Positions 35,723 through 44,201 of a stretch of 64,000 bases of DNA are shown here, piece after piece. The notes beneath the pieces are model-generated. The model had not been told where the DNA came from. It searched no databases and saw nothing but the letters and a program-made list of their open reading frames with translations. The position numbers and the translations under genes were made by a program. This stretch comes from RYN-230 sp963782185 (GTDB lineage Bacteria; Actinomycetota; Actinomycetes; Streptosporangiales; Streptosporangiaceae). Where the stretch lies: contig CAWAJB010000038.1 of assembly GCA_963782185.1 (NCBI GenBank), forward strand, positions 1-64,000. Direction: 5' to 3'. Each line of letters opens with the position of its first letter. Positions within the stretch are counted from its first letter, which is position 1.

Positions 35723-36973
35723 GTGAAGCGCGGCGACCTGGGCGGGCCACGCACCAGCGCCCCGGGTGACCCGGACCAGCGGGGAAGCGGCAACGGCGAG
35801 CCGGCCGTCGTCGGCAACGGCACGAAGGCGGCCCGCACGCCGGTGCAGGACGATCCGGTAGCCGAGGCGCCCGACCACATGCAGCGGGCGGTCGAGGCGG
35901 CCGCCGCGATCGCCGAGGAGACCGGCGGGCTGGGCCGGCTGGGCCGCCCCATGAACCGGCGCTCCCCCTTCTTCGTCGGCATGGCCGCCGCGGCTGGGGT
36001 GGCGGTGACGTACGGGCTGGTCGAGCTGTTCATCAGGGCACGCTCGGTGCTCGTGCTCATCGGCCTGGCCCTATTCATCGCGGCCGGGCTCGACCCTGCG
36101 GTGAACTGGCTGACCCGGCGCCGGCTGCCCCGCTGGGCCGCCGTGATCGTGATCCTGCTTGTCGTGGCCGCCGTCGTCGCCGGATTCGTGGCCGCGGCCG
36201 TCCCCCCGCTGACTGCCCAGGTCACCGCGCTGGTCCACGAGCTGCCGCACTACATGACCACGCTCAAGGACCACAACTCCGAGCTCGGCAAGCTGAACTC
36301 GCGGTTCCAGATCGAGCCGCGGCTGACCAAGCTGCTGTCCAGCAAGGGCACCGCGCTGGTCGGCGGGGTGCTCGGGGCCGGGGCGCTGGTCCTCAGCGCG
36401 GCCAGCTCGATGCTGGTCGTTATCGTGCTGGTGGTCTATTTCCTGGCCGCGATGCCCCGCATCAAGCTGTTCCTGTACCGGCTCGCGCCGCACTCCCGGC
36501 GCTCGCGGGTCATCCTGATCGGCGACGAGATCTTCGTCAAGGTCGGCGGCTACATGCTGGGCAACTTCCTGACGTCGCTGATCGCCGGGATCGGCACCTG
36601 GGCCTGGCTGCAGGTCTTCGGTGTCCCCTACCCGCTGCTGCTGGGCCTCCTGGTCGCCCTGCTCGACCTGATCCCGGTCATCGGGTCCACGGTCGGCGGC
36701 GCGATCGTCTCCCTGGTGGCCCTGACCGTGTCCCTCCCGGTGGCCATCGCTACCCTCGCTTTTTACATCGCGTACCGCCTAGCGGAGGATTACCTCATAG
36801 TGCCGAGAATCATGGGACGGACGGTGGAGGTGCCCGCGGTGGTGACGGTGGTGGCGGTCCTGCTTGGCGGGGCGCTGATGGGCCTCGTCGGGGCCCTGGT
36901 CGCCATCCCCGCCGCCGCGGCGATCCGCCTCCTGCTGAACGAGGTCACCTTCCGCCGGCTGGACAGCAGCTGA
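35723..36973 (+). CDS. AI-2E family transporter (PerM-like membrane protein)
   Basis: 416 residues from the GTG at 35723 with AGGAGG about nine bases upstream. After a ~75-residue polar N-terminus come about eight membrane segments and the family signatures: VNWLTRRRLPRWAAVIVI, the periplasmic loop LVHELPHYMTTLKDHN, VYFLAAMPRIKLFLYRLAP, PYPLLLGLLVALLDLIPVIGSTVGG (shown to DLIPVIGS) and VPRIMGRTVEVP. Family members are permease-like proteins; some act as Na+/H+ antiporters or quorum-signal exporters. Substrate unknown. The next gene starts 57 bases downstream and is probably co-transcribed. Confidence 0.92.
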   Translation: MKRGDLGGPRTSAPGDPDQRGSGNGEPAVVGNGTKAARTPVQDDPVAEAPDHMQRAVEAAAAIAEETGGLGRLGRPMNRRSPFFVGMAAAAGVAVTYGLVELFIRARSVLVLIGLALFIAAGLDPAVNWLTRRRLPRWAAVIVILLVVAAVVAGFVAAAVPPLTAQVTALVHELPHYMTTLKDHNSELGKLNSRFQIEPRLTKLLSSKGTALVGGVLGAGALVLSAASSMLVVIVLVVYFLAAMPRIKLFLYRLAPHSRRSRVILIGDEIFVKVGGYMLGNFLTSLIAGIGTWAWLQVFGVPYPLLLGLLVALLDLIPVIGSTVGGAIVSLVALTVSLPVAIATLAFYIAYRLAEDYLIVPRIMGRTVEVPAVVTVVAVLLGGALMGLVGALVAIPAAAAIRLLLNEVTFRRLDSS

Positions 36974-37029
36974 CCGGGCCGGACAAGCAGGGACAGGGGA
37001 ACGAACCGCAGGGCGGGGACGCTCCCCGG

Positions 37030-38262
37030 GTGCCGCGCTGGCTCCGCGCCCGCTGGGTGCGGGCCGCCAAGCGGCCGGTCCGCCGGATCGTGCTCCTGTT
37101 CATCCTGGCCCTGATCGTCGAGTACCTGGTCATCCCGGAACTGATCGGTGCGAGCAAGGACGTGTACCTGCTCGGCCGGGTGAGCATCCCCTGGATGATC
37201 GCTGGCCTGGTGCTGGAAGGCGCCTCGCTGTTCTGCTACGCGCTGCTGACCCGCGATCTGCTGCCCCCCCAGGGCAGGCCGGGCCTCTCCCGGCTGTTCC
37301 GGATCGACCTGGCGGCCGCAGCGGTCGCGCACATGATCCCCGCGGGCACCATCGGCAGCGCGGGGGTCGGGTTTGCGCTGTTCACCTCCGAAGGGCTGGA
37401 CGGCACCGACGTCGGCGTGATGATGGCCACCAAGGGCATGGGCTCCACCGTCGTGCTGAACGTCCTGCTCTGGCTGTCCCTGGTCATCTCCATCCCGCTG
37501 TCCGGGTTCCGGCCGATCTACGCGACCGTGGCGCTGGTGGGCGCGGTGCTGCTGGCCCTGATGGCCGCGCTGGTCATCGGGCTTACCCGCGGCGCCCCGC
37601 GGGCCGGGCGCATCCTGCGCGCGGTCGGCGACAAGATCCCCGGTGTCGGCGGCGCGCGGCTGGAGAACGTCGTGCTCCAGGCGGACGAGTCACTGCGCCG
37701 CCTGGCCAGCAACCGGCGCGTCATGATCGGGTCGCTGAGCTGGGCGTCGCTGAACTGGCTCCTGGACGCGGCGTCACTGTGGTGCTTCATCGCCGCGTTC
37801 GGCGCCTTCGCCAACCCGGTCGGGCTGTTCGCCGCCTACGGGATCGCGAACGTGCTCGGCGCGATCCCCATCACCCCGGCCGGGCTGGGCGTCATCGATT
37901 CGGTCACCCCGGTGCTGCTGGTCAGCTTCGGCCTGACCCGCAGTGTCGCCACGCTGGGCGTGCTGGCCTGGCGGCTGGTCAACTTCTGGCTGCCCATCCC
38001 CACCGGTGTCGCGTCGTACATCTCCCTCAAGGTGCCGCGGGGCTCCAACTGGGCCACGATGCGCCGGGCGCTGGCCGACATGTTCGGCCACAGCCGGCCG
38101 GACGGCGAGGACGCCAGCGGCGGCGAGGAGACGGGCGAGCAGGCCCGGGAGAATACCGTCCCCGGGGAGGCTGGCGGCGGGGACGCTGGCGGCCGGGACG
38201 CTGGCCAGGTGAACGGGACACGGGCCGCAACGGAAGAGGACCACGCCAGCGACCGCGCCTGA
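37030..38262 (+). CDS. YbhN/UPF0104-family membrane protein (flippase-like domain)
   Basis: 410 residues from a GTG at 37030. Seven to eight membrane segments carry the family motifs: IPWMIAGLVLEGASLFCYALL in part, AAAVAHMIPAGTIGSAGVGFALF in part, MMATKGMGSTVVLNVLL, and the signature IPITPAGLGVIDSVTPVLL. It is related to the membrane domain of lysylphosphatidylglycerol synthases (MprF) but lacks the cytoplasmic acyltransferase domain, so it would be a lipid flippase-like protein. The C-terminal ~60 residues are acidic/Gly-rich with a GDAGGRDAG repeat. It follows the AI-2E-family gene. Confidence 0.9.
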   Translation: MPRWLRARWVRAAKRPVRRIVLLFILALIVEYLVIPELIGASKDVYLLGRVSIPWMIAGLVLEGASLFCYALLTRDLLPPQGRPGLSRLFRIDLAAAAVAHMIPAGTIGSAGVGFALFTSEGLDGTDVGVMMATKGMGSTVVLNVLLWLSLVISIPLSGFRPIYATVALVGAVLLALMAALVIGLTRGAPRAGRILRAVGDKIPGVGGARLENVVLQADESLRRLASNRRVMIGSLSWASLNWLLDAASLWCFIAAFGAFANPVGLFAAYGIANVLGAIPITPAGLGVIDSVTPVLLVSFGLTRSVATLGVLAWRLVNFWLPIPTGVASYISLKVPRGSNWATMRRALADMFGHSRPDGEDASGGEETGEQARENTVPGEAGGGDAGGRDAGQVNGTRAATEEDHASDRA

Positions 38263-38271
38263 GGTCACCTG

Positions 38272-38295
38272 AGCGCCGGGCCCCGGGCGGGCGCT
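38272..38295. terminator. hairpin between convergent genes
   Basis: AGCGCC (38272-38277) and GGCGCT (38290-38295) enclose the self-complementary GGGCCCCGGG core. It lies between the convergent YbhN-family and response-regulator genes, where only 31 bases are available, and touches the regulator's stop codon. Likely a bidirectional terminator. Confidence 0.5.
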
Positions 38296-38731
38296 ACCGC
38301 CGGGGAAGCTTGACCACCGAGACGAAGAACTCGTCGATCTGCCGCACGGACGCGATGAACTGCTCCACGTCCACCGGCTTGGTGACGTAGGCGTTCGCGT
38401 GCAACCTGTAGCTGCGCAGGATGTCCTCCTCGGAGGAGGAGGTGGTCAGGATGACCACCGGCACGTGGGACAGCTCGGGATCGGACTTGATCTTCTCCAG
38501 GATCTGCCGCCCGTCGTACTTGGGCAGGTTCAGGTCGAGCAGGATCAGGTCGGCGGGCGGCGCGGCGGCATGCGCCCCCCGGCGGTACAGGAAGTCCAGT
38601 GCCTCTTCCCCGTCCCGGGCCACGTGCAGCCGGTTGCGGATCTTGTTGTCCTCGAAGGCTTCCCGGGTCATGAGCTCGTCGCCGGGGTCATCCTCGACGA
38701 GCAGGACTTCGATCTGTTCCAGGTCGCACAT
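38294..38731 (-). CDS. stand-alone response regulator (Rcp1-like receiver)
   Basis: 145 residues from the ATG at 38731 (GAAGGGA seven bases upstream), consisting only of a receiver domain. Features are LLVEDDPGDELMTREAF, phospho-acceptor Asp near 65 in ILLDLNLPKYDGRQIL, the switch Thr/Ser in VVILTTSSSEED and the Lys in AYVTKPVDV. No output domain. Receivers of this Rcp1 type pair with phytochrome-like histidine kinases such as its neighbour, whose last 44 bases overlap this gene. It may pass phosphate onward or modulate the adjacent receiver-phosphatase. Confidence 0.93.
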   Translation of the reverse strand: MCDLEQIEVLLVEDDPGDELMTREAFEDNKIRNRLHVARDGEEALDFLYRRGAHAAAPPADLILLDLNLPKYDGRQILEKIKSDPELSHVPVVILTTSSSEEDILRSYRLHANAYVTKPVDVEQFIASVRQIDEFFVSVVKLPRR

Positions 38732-40367
38732 GCGGTGTCCCTTCGGGCAGGGTGAGGGTGCCGGTGATGGCGGGCGGGCCAGGCTGGGCCGCGGGGGCGG
38801 GGGCGGGCAGCGTGAAATACATGCGCGTCCCGCCCGAGTAGGTGGTGTCCAGGAACATCTCGCCACCGTGCTGCTCGACGATGCGCTTGCACAGCGCGAG
38901 GCCGATCCCGGTGCCCGGGTAGGCGTCCCGGCCGTGCAGCCGCTGGAAGATGATGAAGATCTTGTCGGCGAACTCGGCGGGGACGCCGATGCCGTTGTCG
39001 GCCAGGCCGATCTGCCATCCCCCGTCCGGCTGCCCGTCCACCGTGATCCGGATCACCGGCGCGCGGTCCGCGGCGCGGAACTTGATGGCGTTGCCGATGA
39101 GGTTCTGCCACAGCATGCCGAGCAGGGTCGGGTCGCCCATCACCTCCGGCAGCGGGCCGGGGCGCTCGATGACCGTCCCGGTCTCCTCGATCACGGCCGA
39201 CAGGGCCGTGGTCGCCGCGGCCAGGGGATCATCCAGCGGAACCATCACGCGCACGTCGCTGGCCCGGCCGACGCGCGAGAACGTCAGCAGGTCGTTGATC
39301 AGGATCTGCATCCGCTTCGCGCCGTCCACCGCGAACTCGATGTACTTGACGCCCCGCTCGTCGAGCTTGTCGCGGTAACGCTTCTCCAGCAGCTGGCAGA
39401 ACGACGCGACCTTGCGCAGCGGCTCCTGCAGGTCATGCGAGGCGACGTAGGCGAACTGCTCCAGCTCGGCGTTGGACCGGCGCAGCTCGGCGGCCTGGGC
39501 ATCAAGGTCGGCCGCCTGGCGCGCGGCGACGGCCTGCGCGGAGCGGCTGGCCTCCAGCGCTTCGACCAGCTCGCTGCGCATCCCGTCGACGGCGCCGGCC
39601 AGCGCCCTCAGGTCCGCCGGGCCCCAAGGCTGGATGTGATGACTGTAGTCACCCCCCGCCACCTCGTCGGAGGCCTCCCGGAGACGGTGCAGCGGCCGGA
39701 TGACGGCCCGGTCCAGCATGACCGCCAGGGCCGCCGCCACGAGCAGGAAGGCGACCAGGATGGCCGCGTAGACCCAGTTCTGCAGGACCCGGGCCCGGCT
39801 GAGAGCGGCCCGGTCGCTCACTGCGGTCGCCGCCAGGCGGGAGTTCTGGGTGGCGAACAGCACCCGCAGCCTGTCGAAGGCCTGTTTACCCCGGTCCAGC
39901 TGGGTCAGGTCCGTGCCGCTCAGCGGGCCGTGGCGGGCCAGTTCGATGGACGGGATCGCGTAGCCGGTCCGCCAGGCCCGGGCGGCCCGCTCGATCCGGG
40001 CCAGGTCCCCCATCAGCGGAGCTTTCCCAGCGAGCAGGGCGCGGAGCCGGGCCGCGGCCGCCTGCTCGGCGGCCCGGCCAGCGGTGTACGGCTGGAGGAA
40101 CCGTACGTCGCCGGTGAGGCCGTAGCCGCGCACCCCGGTCTCCTGGTCGACCAGGGCCCCCTGCAGCCGGAAAGCCTGGGCCTGGGCCGGCAGGACCGAG
40201 CCGGTCAGCTCGCTGGACGTCTCCCGGGTCTGGACCGTCAGCGCGGCCACGAGGACGGCGGCCAGCACGACCAGCAGCCCGAGCGCCGCGAACACCATCC
40301 GGAACCAGCCCTGGACCGAGAGTTCCCGGAGCGGGCGCCGCCCCTGCGGCGCCCCGGATGCGCTCAC
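38688..40367 (-). CDS. CHASE3-HAMP histidine kinase
   Basis: 559 residues: TM1 (MVFAALGLLVVLAAVLVAAL), extracellular CHASE3-type sensor (~45-190, RETSSELTG...VDQETGVRGYGLTGD), TM2 (VYAAILVAFLLVAAALAVML), HAMP, a coiled-coil linker and a phytochrome-like HisKA with the phospho-accepting His near 311 (YVASHDLQEPLRKV). The HATPase follows, with NLIGNAIKFR, IGLADNGIGVP and GTGIGLALCKRIVE. It overlaps the upstream receiver-phosphatase gene by four bases and the downstream receiver gene by 44, forming one translationally linked signalling unit. Confidence 0.95.
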   Translation of the reverse strand: MSASGAPQGRRPLRELSVQGWFRMVFAALGLLVVLAAVLVAALTVQTRETSSELTGSVLPAQAQAFRLQGALVDQETGVRGYGLTGDVRFLQPYTAGRAAEQAAAARLRALLAGKAPLMGDLARIERAARAWRTGYAIPSIELARHGPLSGTDLTQLDRGKQAFDRLRVLFATQNSRLAATAVSDRAALSRARVLQNWVYAAILVAFLLVAAALAVMLDRAVIRPLHRLREASDEVAGGDYSHHIQPWGPADLRALAGAVDGMRSELVEALEASRSAQAVAARQAADLDAQAAELRRSNAELEQFAYVASHDLQEPLRKVASFCQLLEKRYRDKLDERGVKYIEFAVDGAKRMQILINDLLTFSRVGRASDVRVMVPLDDPLAAATTALSAVIEETGTVIERPGPLPEVMGDPTLLGMLWQNLIGNAIKFRAADRAPVIRITVDGQPDGGWQIGLADNGIGVPAEFADKIFIIFQRLHGRDAYPGTGIGLALCKRIVEQHGGEMFLDTTYSGGTRMYFTLPAPAPAAQPGPPAITGTLTLPEGTPHVRPGTDRSPARRG

Positions 40368-41680
40368 TGCGTTGCCCTCCAGCCGAGGTGGACGATGGCG
40401 ACGTCATCAGCGAGTCCGCCGTAGGGTGCGGCCGCAGCCTCGGTCGTGTCCAGCAGGCTATCCACGAAACCGGAGGGGGGCAGCATGGCCAGGTCGCGGG
40501 CCATGGCCAGCAGCCCTTCCTCGCCGAGCCGCTGGCTGCCGGGGCCCACCCGGCCCTCGAACAGCCCGTCGGTGAACAGCACCAGGCCCGCGCGGGGCGG
40601 CAGCGGCAGGACATCCTCCGGCCAGGAGACGCCGGGCTCCAGGCCTACCGCGGGCCCGGCCGGTCCCTCGACGAGCTCCACGTGTCCCGGGGTGCGCAGC
40701 AGCAGCCCCGGGTGACCGGCCCGCAGCACCCGGACGCTGCGGCGGTCCGGGCCGAAGACCACGTGAGTGAGAGTGGCGAAGAGGTGCTCGTCTTCTCGCT
40801 CGGCCATCAGCAATTGCTCGAGCAGGCTCATCAGGGCCGCCGGGGCCGCACCCGCCAGGACCAGCGACCGCCAGGCCACCCGCAGGCAGACCCCGATCGC
40901 CGCCTCGGCGGCACCGTGCCCGCAGACGTCACCGATGACCGCGTGCACGACGCCGTCCGGCGTCTCGACCACGTCGTAGAAGTCGCCGCCGAGCAGGGCG
41001 TTGGCCCGGCCGGGGCGGTAGCGGGCCACCGTCTCGAACGTCCCGGTGCGCAGCAGCGGGGTGGGCAGCAGGGCCCGCTCCAGCCGGGCGTTCTCCTCCG
41101 CCCGCAGCGCGCTGCGCTGCAATGCCGCTGACGCCTGTTCCACGTGCTTGCGCTGGGTGGCGTAGCGGATCGCGCGGCCGAACACGTCCGGGGGCGCCTG
41201 CCCCTTGATCAGGTAGTCCTGCGCGCCGGCGGCGACCGCGGCGAGCCCGGCGCTCTCCTCGGCCAGGCCGGTCAGCACCACGACGGGTGCCCCCCGGGCG
41301 GCGGCGAGCATCTGCGTGACCGCCTCCAGCCCCTGCACATCGGGCAGGTGCAGGTCGAGCAGGACACACCCGGGCGCGGTGCCCCGGCTGAGCAGGTCCG
41401 AGGCCTCGGCCAGTGAGCGCACCGCGGTCAGCGTGGCCTGCATGCCGCTGTCGGCGAGCAACTCCTCCACCAGCAGGACGTCGCCAGCGTCGTCCTCCAC
41501 GAGGAGGATCGTGTCCGGGTCGCCCAGCCACGCGAGGCGTGCCGGGTCCAGGCTGCTGCCCTCCTGCGGCGAGCTGGCCGGGCCGCTCTCCCGCGGGGAG
41601 CCGGCCGGGCCGCGCGGAGCCGGCACGCCGGTCTGGGTCGGCATGCTCACCGCGCGCCTGCGGGACGTCGCCTCAACCAA
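40364..41680 (-). CDS. receiver-PP2C (RsbU/SpoIIE-type) phosphatase
   Basis: 438 residues. After a ~45-residue disordered leader comes a receiver domain (ILLVEDDAGDVLLVEELL; Asp near 110 in CVLLDLHLPDVQG; Lys in YLIKGQAPP), then a SpoIIE/PP2C phosphatase domain with metal-site motifs LLGGDFYDVVETPDG and VIGDVCGHGAAEAA. Such proteins dephosphorylate STAS anti-sigma antagonists to free a SigB-type sigma factor. The start is uncertain: TTG at 41680 with AAGGAG only two bases away, or the ATG at 41644. A 12-bp hairpin lies just upstream. The sigma gene precedes it on the same strand. Confidence 0.93.
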   Translation of the reverse strand: MVEATSRRRAVSMPTQTGVPAPRGPAGSPRESGPASSPQEGSSLDPARLAWLGDPDTILLVEDDAGDVLLVEELLADSGMQATLTAVRSLAEASDLLSRGTAPGCVLLDLHLPDVQGLEAVTQMLAAARGAPVVVLTGLAEESAGLAAVAAGAQDYLIKGQAPPDVFGRAIRYATQRKHVEQASAALQRSALRAEENARLERALLPTPLLRTGTFETVARYRPGRANALLGGDFYDVVETPDGVVHAVIGDVCGHGAAEAAIGVCLRVAWRSLVLAGAAPAALMSLLEQLLMAEREDEHLFATLTHVVFGPDRRSVRVLRAGHPGLLLRTPGHVELVEGPAGPAVGLEPGVSWPEDVLPLPPRAGLVLFTDGLFEGRVGPGSQRLGEEGLLAMARDLAMLPPSGFVDSLLDTTEAAAAPYGGLADDVAIVHLGWRATQ

Positions 41681-41696
41681 CGCTCCTTATGACAGA

Positions 41697-41724
41697 CCGC
41701 TAGCCCCGTACCCGGGGCTAGCGG
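41697..41724. promoter_or_regulatory. strong stem-loop between sigma and phosphatase genes
   Basis: CCGCTAGCCCCG (41697-41708) and CGGGGCTAGCGG (41713-41724) pair perfectly over 12 bases around a 4-base loop. On the minus-strand transcript it follows the sigma-factor gene and ends nine bases before the AAGGAG of the phosphatase gene. It could terminate the sigma transcript or control read-through or translation of the phosphatase. Confidence 0.75.
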
Positions 41725-41817
41725 CTTCCACGCTCCCTGTTCCGGCCAGAATAGTGTCGCGAAACAGCGGAAACTTCCGTTTCTTGCTGTGCCTGTCCCG
41801 GCCCGGGGCGACGTATC

Positions 41818-42687
41818 TCAGGTCGCGGCGAGCCTGCTCTCCGCGCCGTCCGGGGCGCCGGCGATGCGCTGCCGCAGGAACGTGAGCGCGTGAGCCAGCA
41901 GCCGGGAGACGTGCATCTGCGAGATGCCCAGGGTCCGGCCGATCTCCGCCTGGGTCATGTCCCCGTAGAAGCGCATCAGCAGGATGCGCTGCTCGCGCCG
42001 CGGCAGCTCATCCCAGTGCACCGCGAGCGCCTCCATCGACAGGGTGTGCTCCATCTGCGGGTCCTCGCCACCGAGCAGGTCGGCCAGGCTGGCGGTGTCG
42101 GGCTGACCGGACAAGGGCGCGTCGAGCGAGGCCGGCTGCAGCAGCATGTCGGCCCCGCGGGCCTCCCGCACGTCGGCTTCGGTGATACCCAGGTCACCGG
42201 CGAGTTCGCCGTCACTGGGCGCGTGCCCCAGCTGCTGGGTGAGCTCCCGCGCCGTCTCGCGCAGCGCCAGCAGGCGCTCCTGGACCGGGCGCTCGATGTG
42301 TACCTGCCACCGCTTGTCGCGGAAGTAGCGCTTGATTTCCCCGGTGATGCACGGCTGGGCATAGGCGGCCAGGTTCCGGCCGACCCCGGGATCGAAGTTG
42401 TTGATGGCCTTGAGCAGGCCGACGTAGCCCACCTGGATCAGGTCCTCGGTCGGCTCCGGGCTGCGCCGGTAACGGTTCGCGCAGGCCACGACCAGGCCGC
42501 GGTACCGGGCCACCAGGACCTCGCAGGCCCCCTCCCGTCGCGGGCTGTCCGGCGGGGACGACCGGATCTCGTGCAGCAGTTCCTCGTCGTCCAGCTGATC
42601 AAGCTCGCTCGCAGCTGCGTCGGCAGACCGGCCCATGTTCCGGGGCGGAAGCGCCGCAACTGCCTCACCTACGGCAAGTATTTCCAT
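41818..42687 (-). CDS. SigB/SigF/SigG-subfamily RNA polymerase sigma factor
   Basis: 289 residues with regions 2 (YRGLVVACANRYRRSPEPTED, in part; LIQVGYVGLLKAINNFDPG; AYAQPCITGEIKRYFRDKRW), 3 (LTQQLGHAPSDGELAGDLG) and 4 (LPRREQRILLMRFYGDMTQ, then AEIGRTLGISQMHVSRLLA). This is the general-stress/sporulation-type group controlled by partner switching. No anti-sigma kinase gene is adjacent, but a receiver-PP2C phosphatase, histidine kinase and receiver follow, and a STAS protein lies at 45071. Two GGGTA-type promoter matches in this window are plausible targets. A MarR gene lies 55 bases upstream. Confidence 0.94.
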   Translation of the reverse strand: MEILAVGEAVAALPPRNMGRSADAAASELDQLDDEELLHEIRSSPPDSPRREGACEVLVARYRGLVVACANRYRRSPEPTEDLIQVGYVGLLKAINNFDPGVGRNLAAYAQPCITGEIKRYFRDKRWQVHIERPVQERLLALRETARELTQQLGHAPSDGELAGDLGITEADVREARGADMLLQPASLDAPLSGQPDTASLADLLGGEDPQMEHTLSMEALAVHWDELPRREQRILLMRFYGDMTQAEIGRTLGISQMHVSRLLAHALTFLRQRIAGAPDGAESRLAAT

Positions 42688-42742
42688 CGTGCAAGCGTCT
42701 CACGACCGTGCCGCAGAAGGCAAATGTTTACATGTGGAATAC

Positions 42743-43204
42743 TCAGCCGGCCTCGGCCGCCACCTCACCGAGGCCGCGCACCAGCGCATCGCGGCCCTCC
42801 GGCGTCATGGCCTGGAGCATCTCGGCCAGGGCCGTCCGCCGCTGGTCGCGCACCCATCCGGCCAGCCGCCGGCCCGACTCGGTCAGCAGCAGCATGATCT
42901 CCCGGCGGCTCTCCTCCGCACGGTCCCGGGTCAGCAGGCCGGCGACTTCCATCCGGTCGCACAGGCGGCTGGTGGCCGACGCCGACGCACCCACCTGTGC
43001 GGCCAGCCGGTTGAGGTTGAGGCTCCCGGCCCGGTCGATGATCAGCAGCGCACGCAGCTGGGCCGGCGGAACCGACGAGCCGATCTTCTCGACGGCCCGC
43101 TCGGCCACCTCGATCAGGGCAGCCAGACCCCGCTCGGCCGTACTCACCGCGAGCTGCTCATCCCTGGAACCCCGGAACATGTCGTATCCCATCAGGACCA
43201 CCAC
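42743..43204 (-). CDS. MarR-family transcriptional regulator
   Basis: 153 residues with a winged helix: LRALLIIDRAGSLNLNRLAA, the recognition region ASASATSRLCDRMEVAGLL and wing RDRAEESRREIMLLLTESG. The GTG start at 43204 is used here; an ATG at 43192 is an alternative. It lies 55 bases upstream of the sigma-factor gene on the same strand, and the gap contains ATGTTTACAT (42723-42732), a possible operator. This suggests that MarR controls, or is co-expressed with, the stress sigma factor; the ligand is unknown. Confidence 0.9.
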   Translation of the reverse strand: MVVLMGYDMFRGSRDEQLAVSTAERGLAALIEVAERAVEKIGSSVPPAQLRALLIIDRAGSLNLNRLAAQVGASASATSRLCDRMEVAGLLTRDRAEESRREIMLLLTESGRRLAGWVRDQRRTALAEMLQAMTPEGRDALVRGLGEVAAEAG

Positions 43205-43285
43205 CGGGCCAGCCCCTCATGCCTGCCTGTGATGCCGGCGGAGAGCCTATCAGCGCTGGCTTCGCTTCTGCCGGATCGCGTGCGC

Positions 43286-43623
43286 TCACCCCTCTCGCAG
43301 CCGCGGGAGAACCTGGCTGGCGTAGAACTCGAAGAACCCCTCAGCACCGGGACCGACCTGACCGATGTACACCTCGTGGAAACCGGCCTCACGACAAGCC
43401 CGGACCCCGTCCAGGTGCACCGCGGGATCCGGGCCGCACGGAGCGCTGATCATGTCTTCGGTGACGAGCCCCGCCAGCTCGTCAAAGTGCCGCGGCAGGG
43501 GTGGAAATGGTCGGAGACCCACAGGGCCTCGAAGCCGGCCTCCCCGGCCAGCCTGGCCTGCCGGACGAGTTCCTGCGGAGGATGCTCTTCGGAGGACAGG
43601 AAGTAGCCATACCGGGTGCTCAT
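43286..43623 (-). pseudogene. F420-dependent LLM oxidoreductase, internally deleted
   Basis: From the ATG at 43623 the sequence encodes an excellent LLM N-terminus (MSTRYGYFLSSEEHPPQ, AGEAGFEALWVSDHFHP). It then jumps, in another frame, to the family C-terminus (FDELAGLVTEDMISAPCGPD, ACREAGFHEVYIGQVGPG, FFEFYASQVLPRL). About 230 residues of barrel are missing. Both ends are otherwise intact, so the deletion is probably recent in evolutionary terms. A transposase relic lies next to it. Confidence 0.85.
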
Positions 43624-43743
43624 CGCACCATCCCTCCGCGGTCAGTTGCTCACTGCTCCCGTGCTTTCTGGTAACCCTGAGGCCGGCACTACCCGCGGTC
43701 CCGCGGGCTACACAACGGTCTGACCCGGCCTGCCCGCGCCGCC

Positions 43744-44117
43744 GTGGTCCGCCCGCGCAGCTGGGCCCGGACTCCAGACGCGGATCAGGATGGGCGGGCC
43801 AGGCAGCTACTAGTCACACCTGGCACCGTTCTGCGATGGCATCGTCGCCTGGCCAGAAAGAAACGGAGCCACCCGGGCCACACGGGGACGCCCGCGGGTC
43901 GGCGCCGAGATCACCGCGCTCATCGAGCGGCTCGCCACCGAGAACCACGGCTGGGGATACCACCGCCCACCCAGGTCAGCGCATGTCCCTGGCGACCCCG
44001 ATGCGGGTCCTCCGCGTGAACTCACCGCCGCTGCGCCACGCAGCCAGGCGGGCAGCCGCGCAGGCATGGCTGCCACCGGCGCTGCGGCTCGACCTTGATG
44101 GCCCACCCAGCCGCTGA
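43744..44117 (+). mobile_element. degraded IS3-type transposase/integrase fragment
   Basis: LLVTPGTVLRWHRRLARKK (from about 43803) and, after a frame change, VGAEITALIERLATENHGWGYHR (in two pieces) match the linker between helix-turn-helix and integrase core of IS3/rve-type transposases. No DDE core, terminal repeats or target duplication are visible. The remainder of the gap 43624-43743 holds no recognisable feature. Confidence 0.65.
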
Positions 44118-44164
44118 TCCTGGACCCATGGCCTTTCAGGCTCTGTAGCTGCGGGCAAAGCTCT

Positions 44165-44193
44165 TTCAGACGGCAAGTGTTTCTTACTACAAT
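44165..44193 (+). promoter_or_regulatory. promoter of the plus-strand MarR gene, probably leaderless
   Basis: TTCAGA (44165-44170), exactly 17 bases, then TACAAT (44188-44193). Transcription would start near 44200-44202, at the GTG start codon itself, and there is no ribosome-binding site. The overlapping ACAA/TTGT symmetry (44189-44203) could be the MarR operator. Confidence 0.6.
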
Positions 44194-44201
44194 GTTCTGT
44201 T

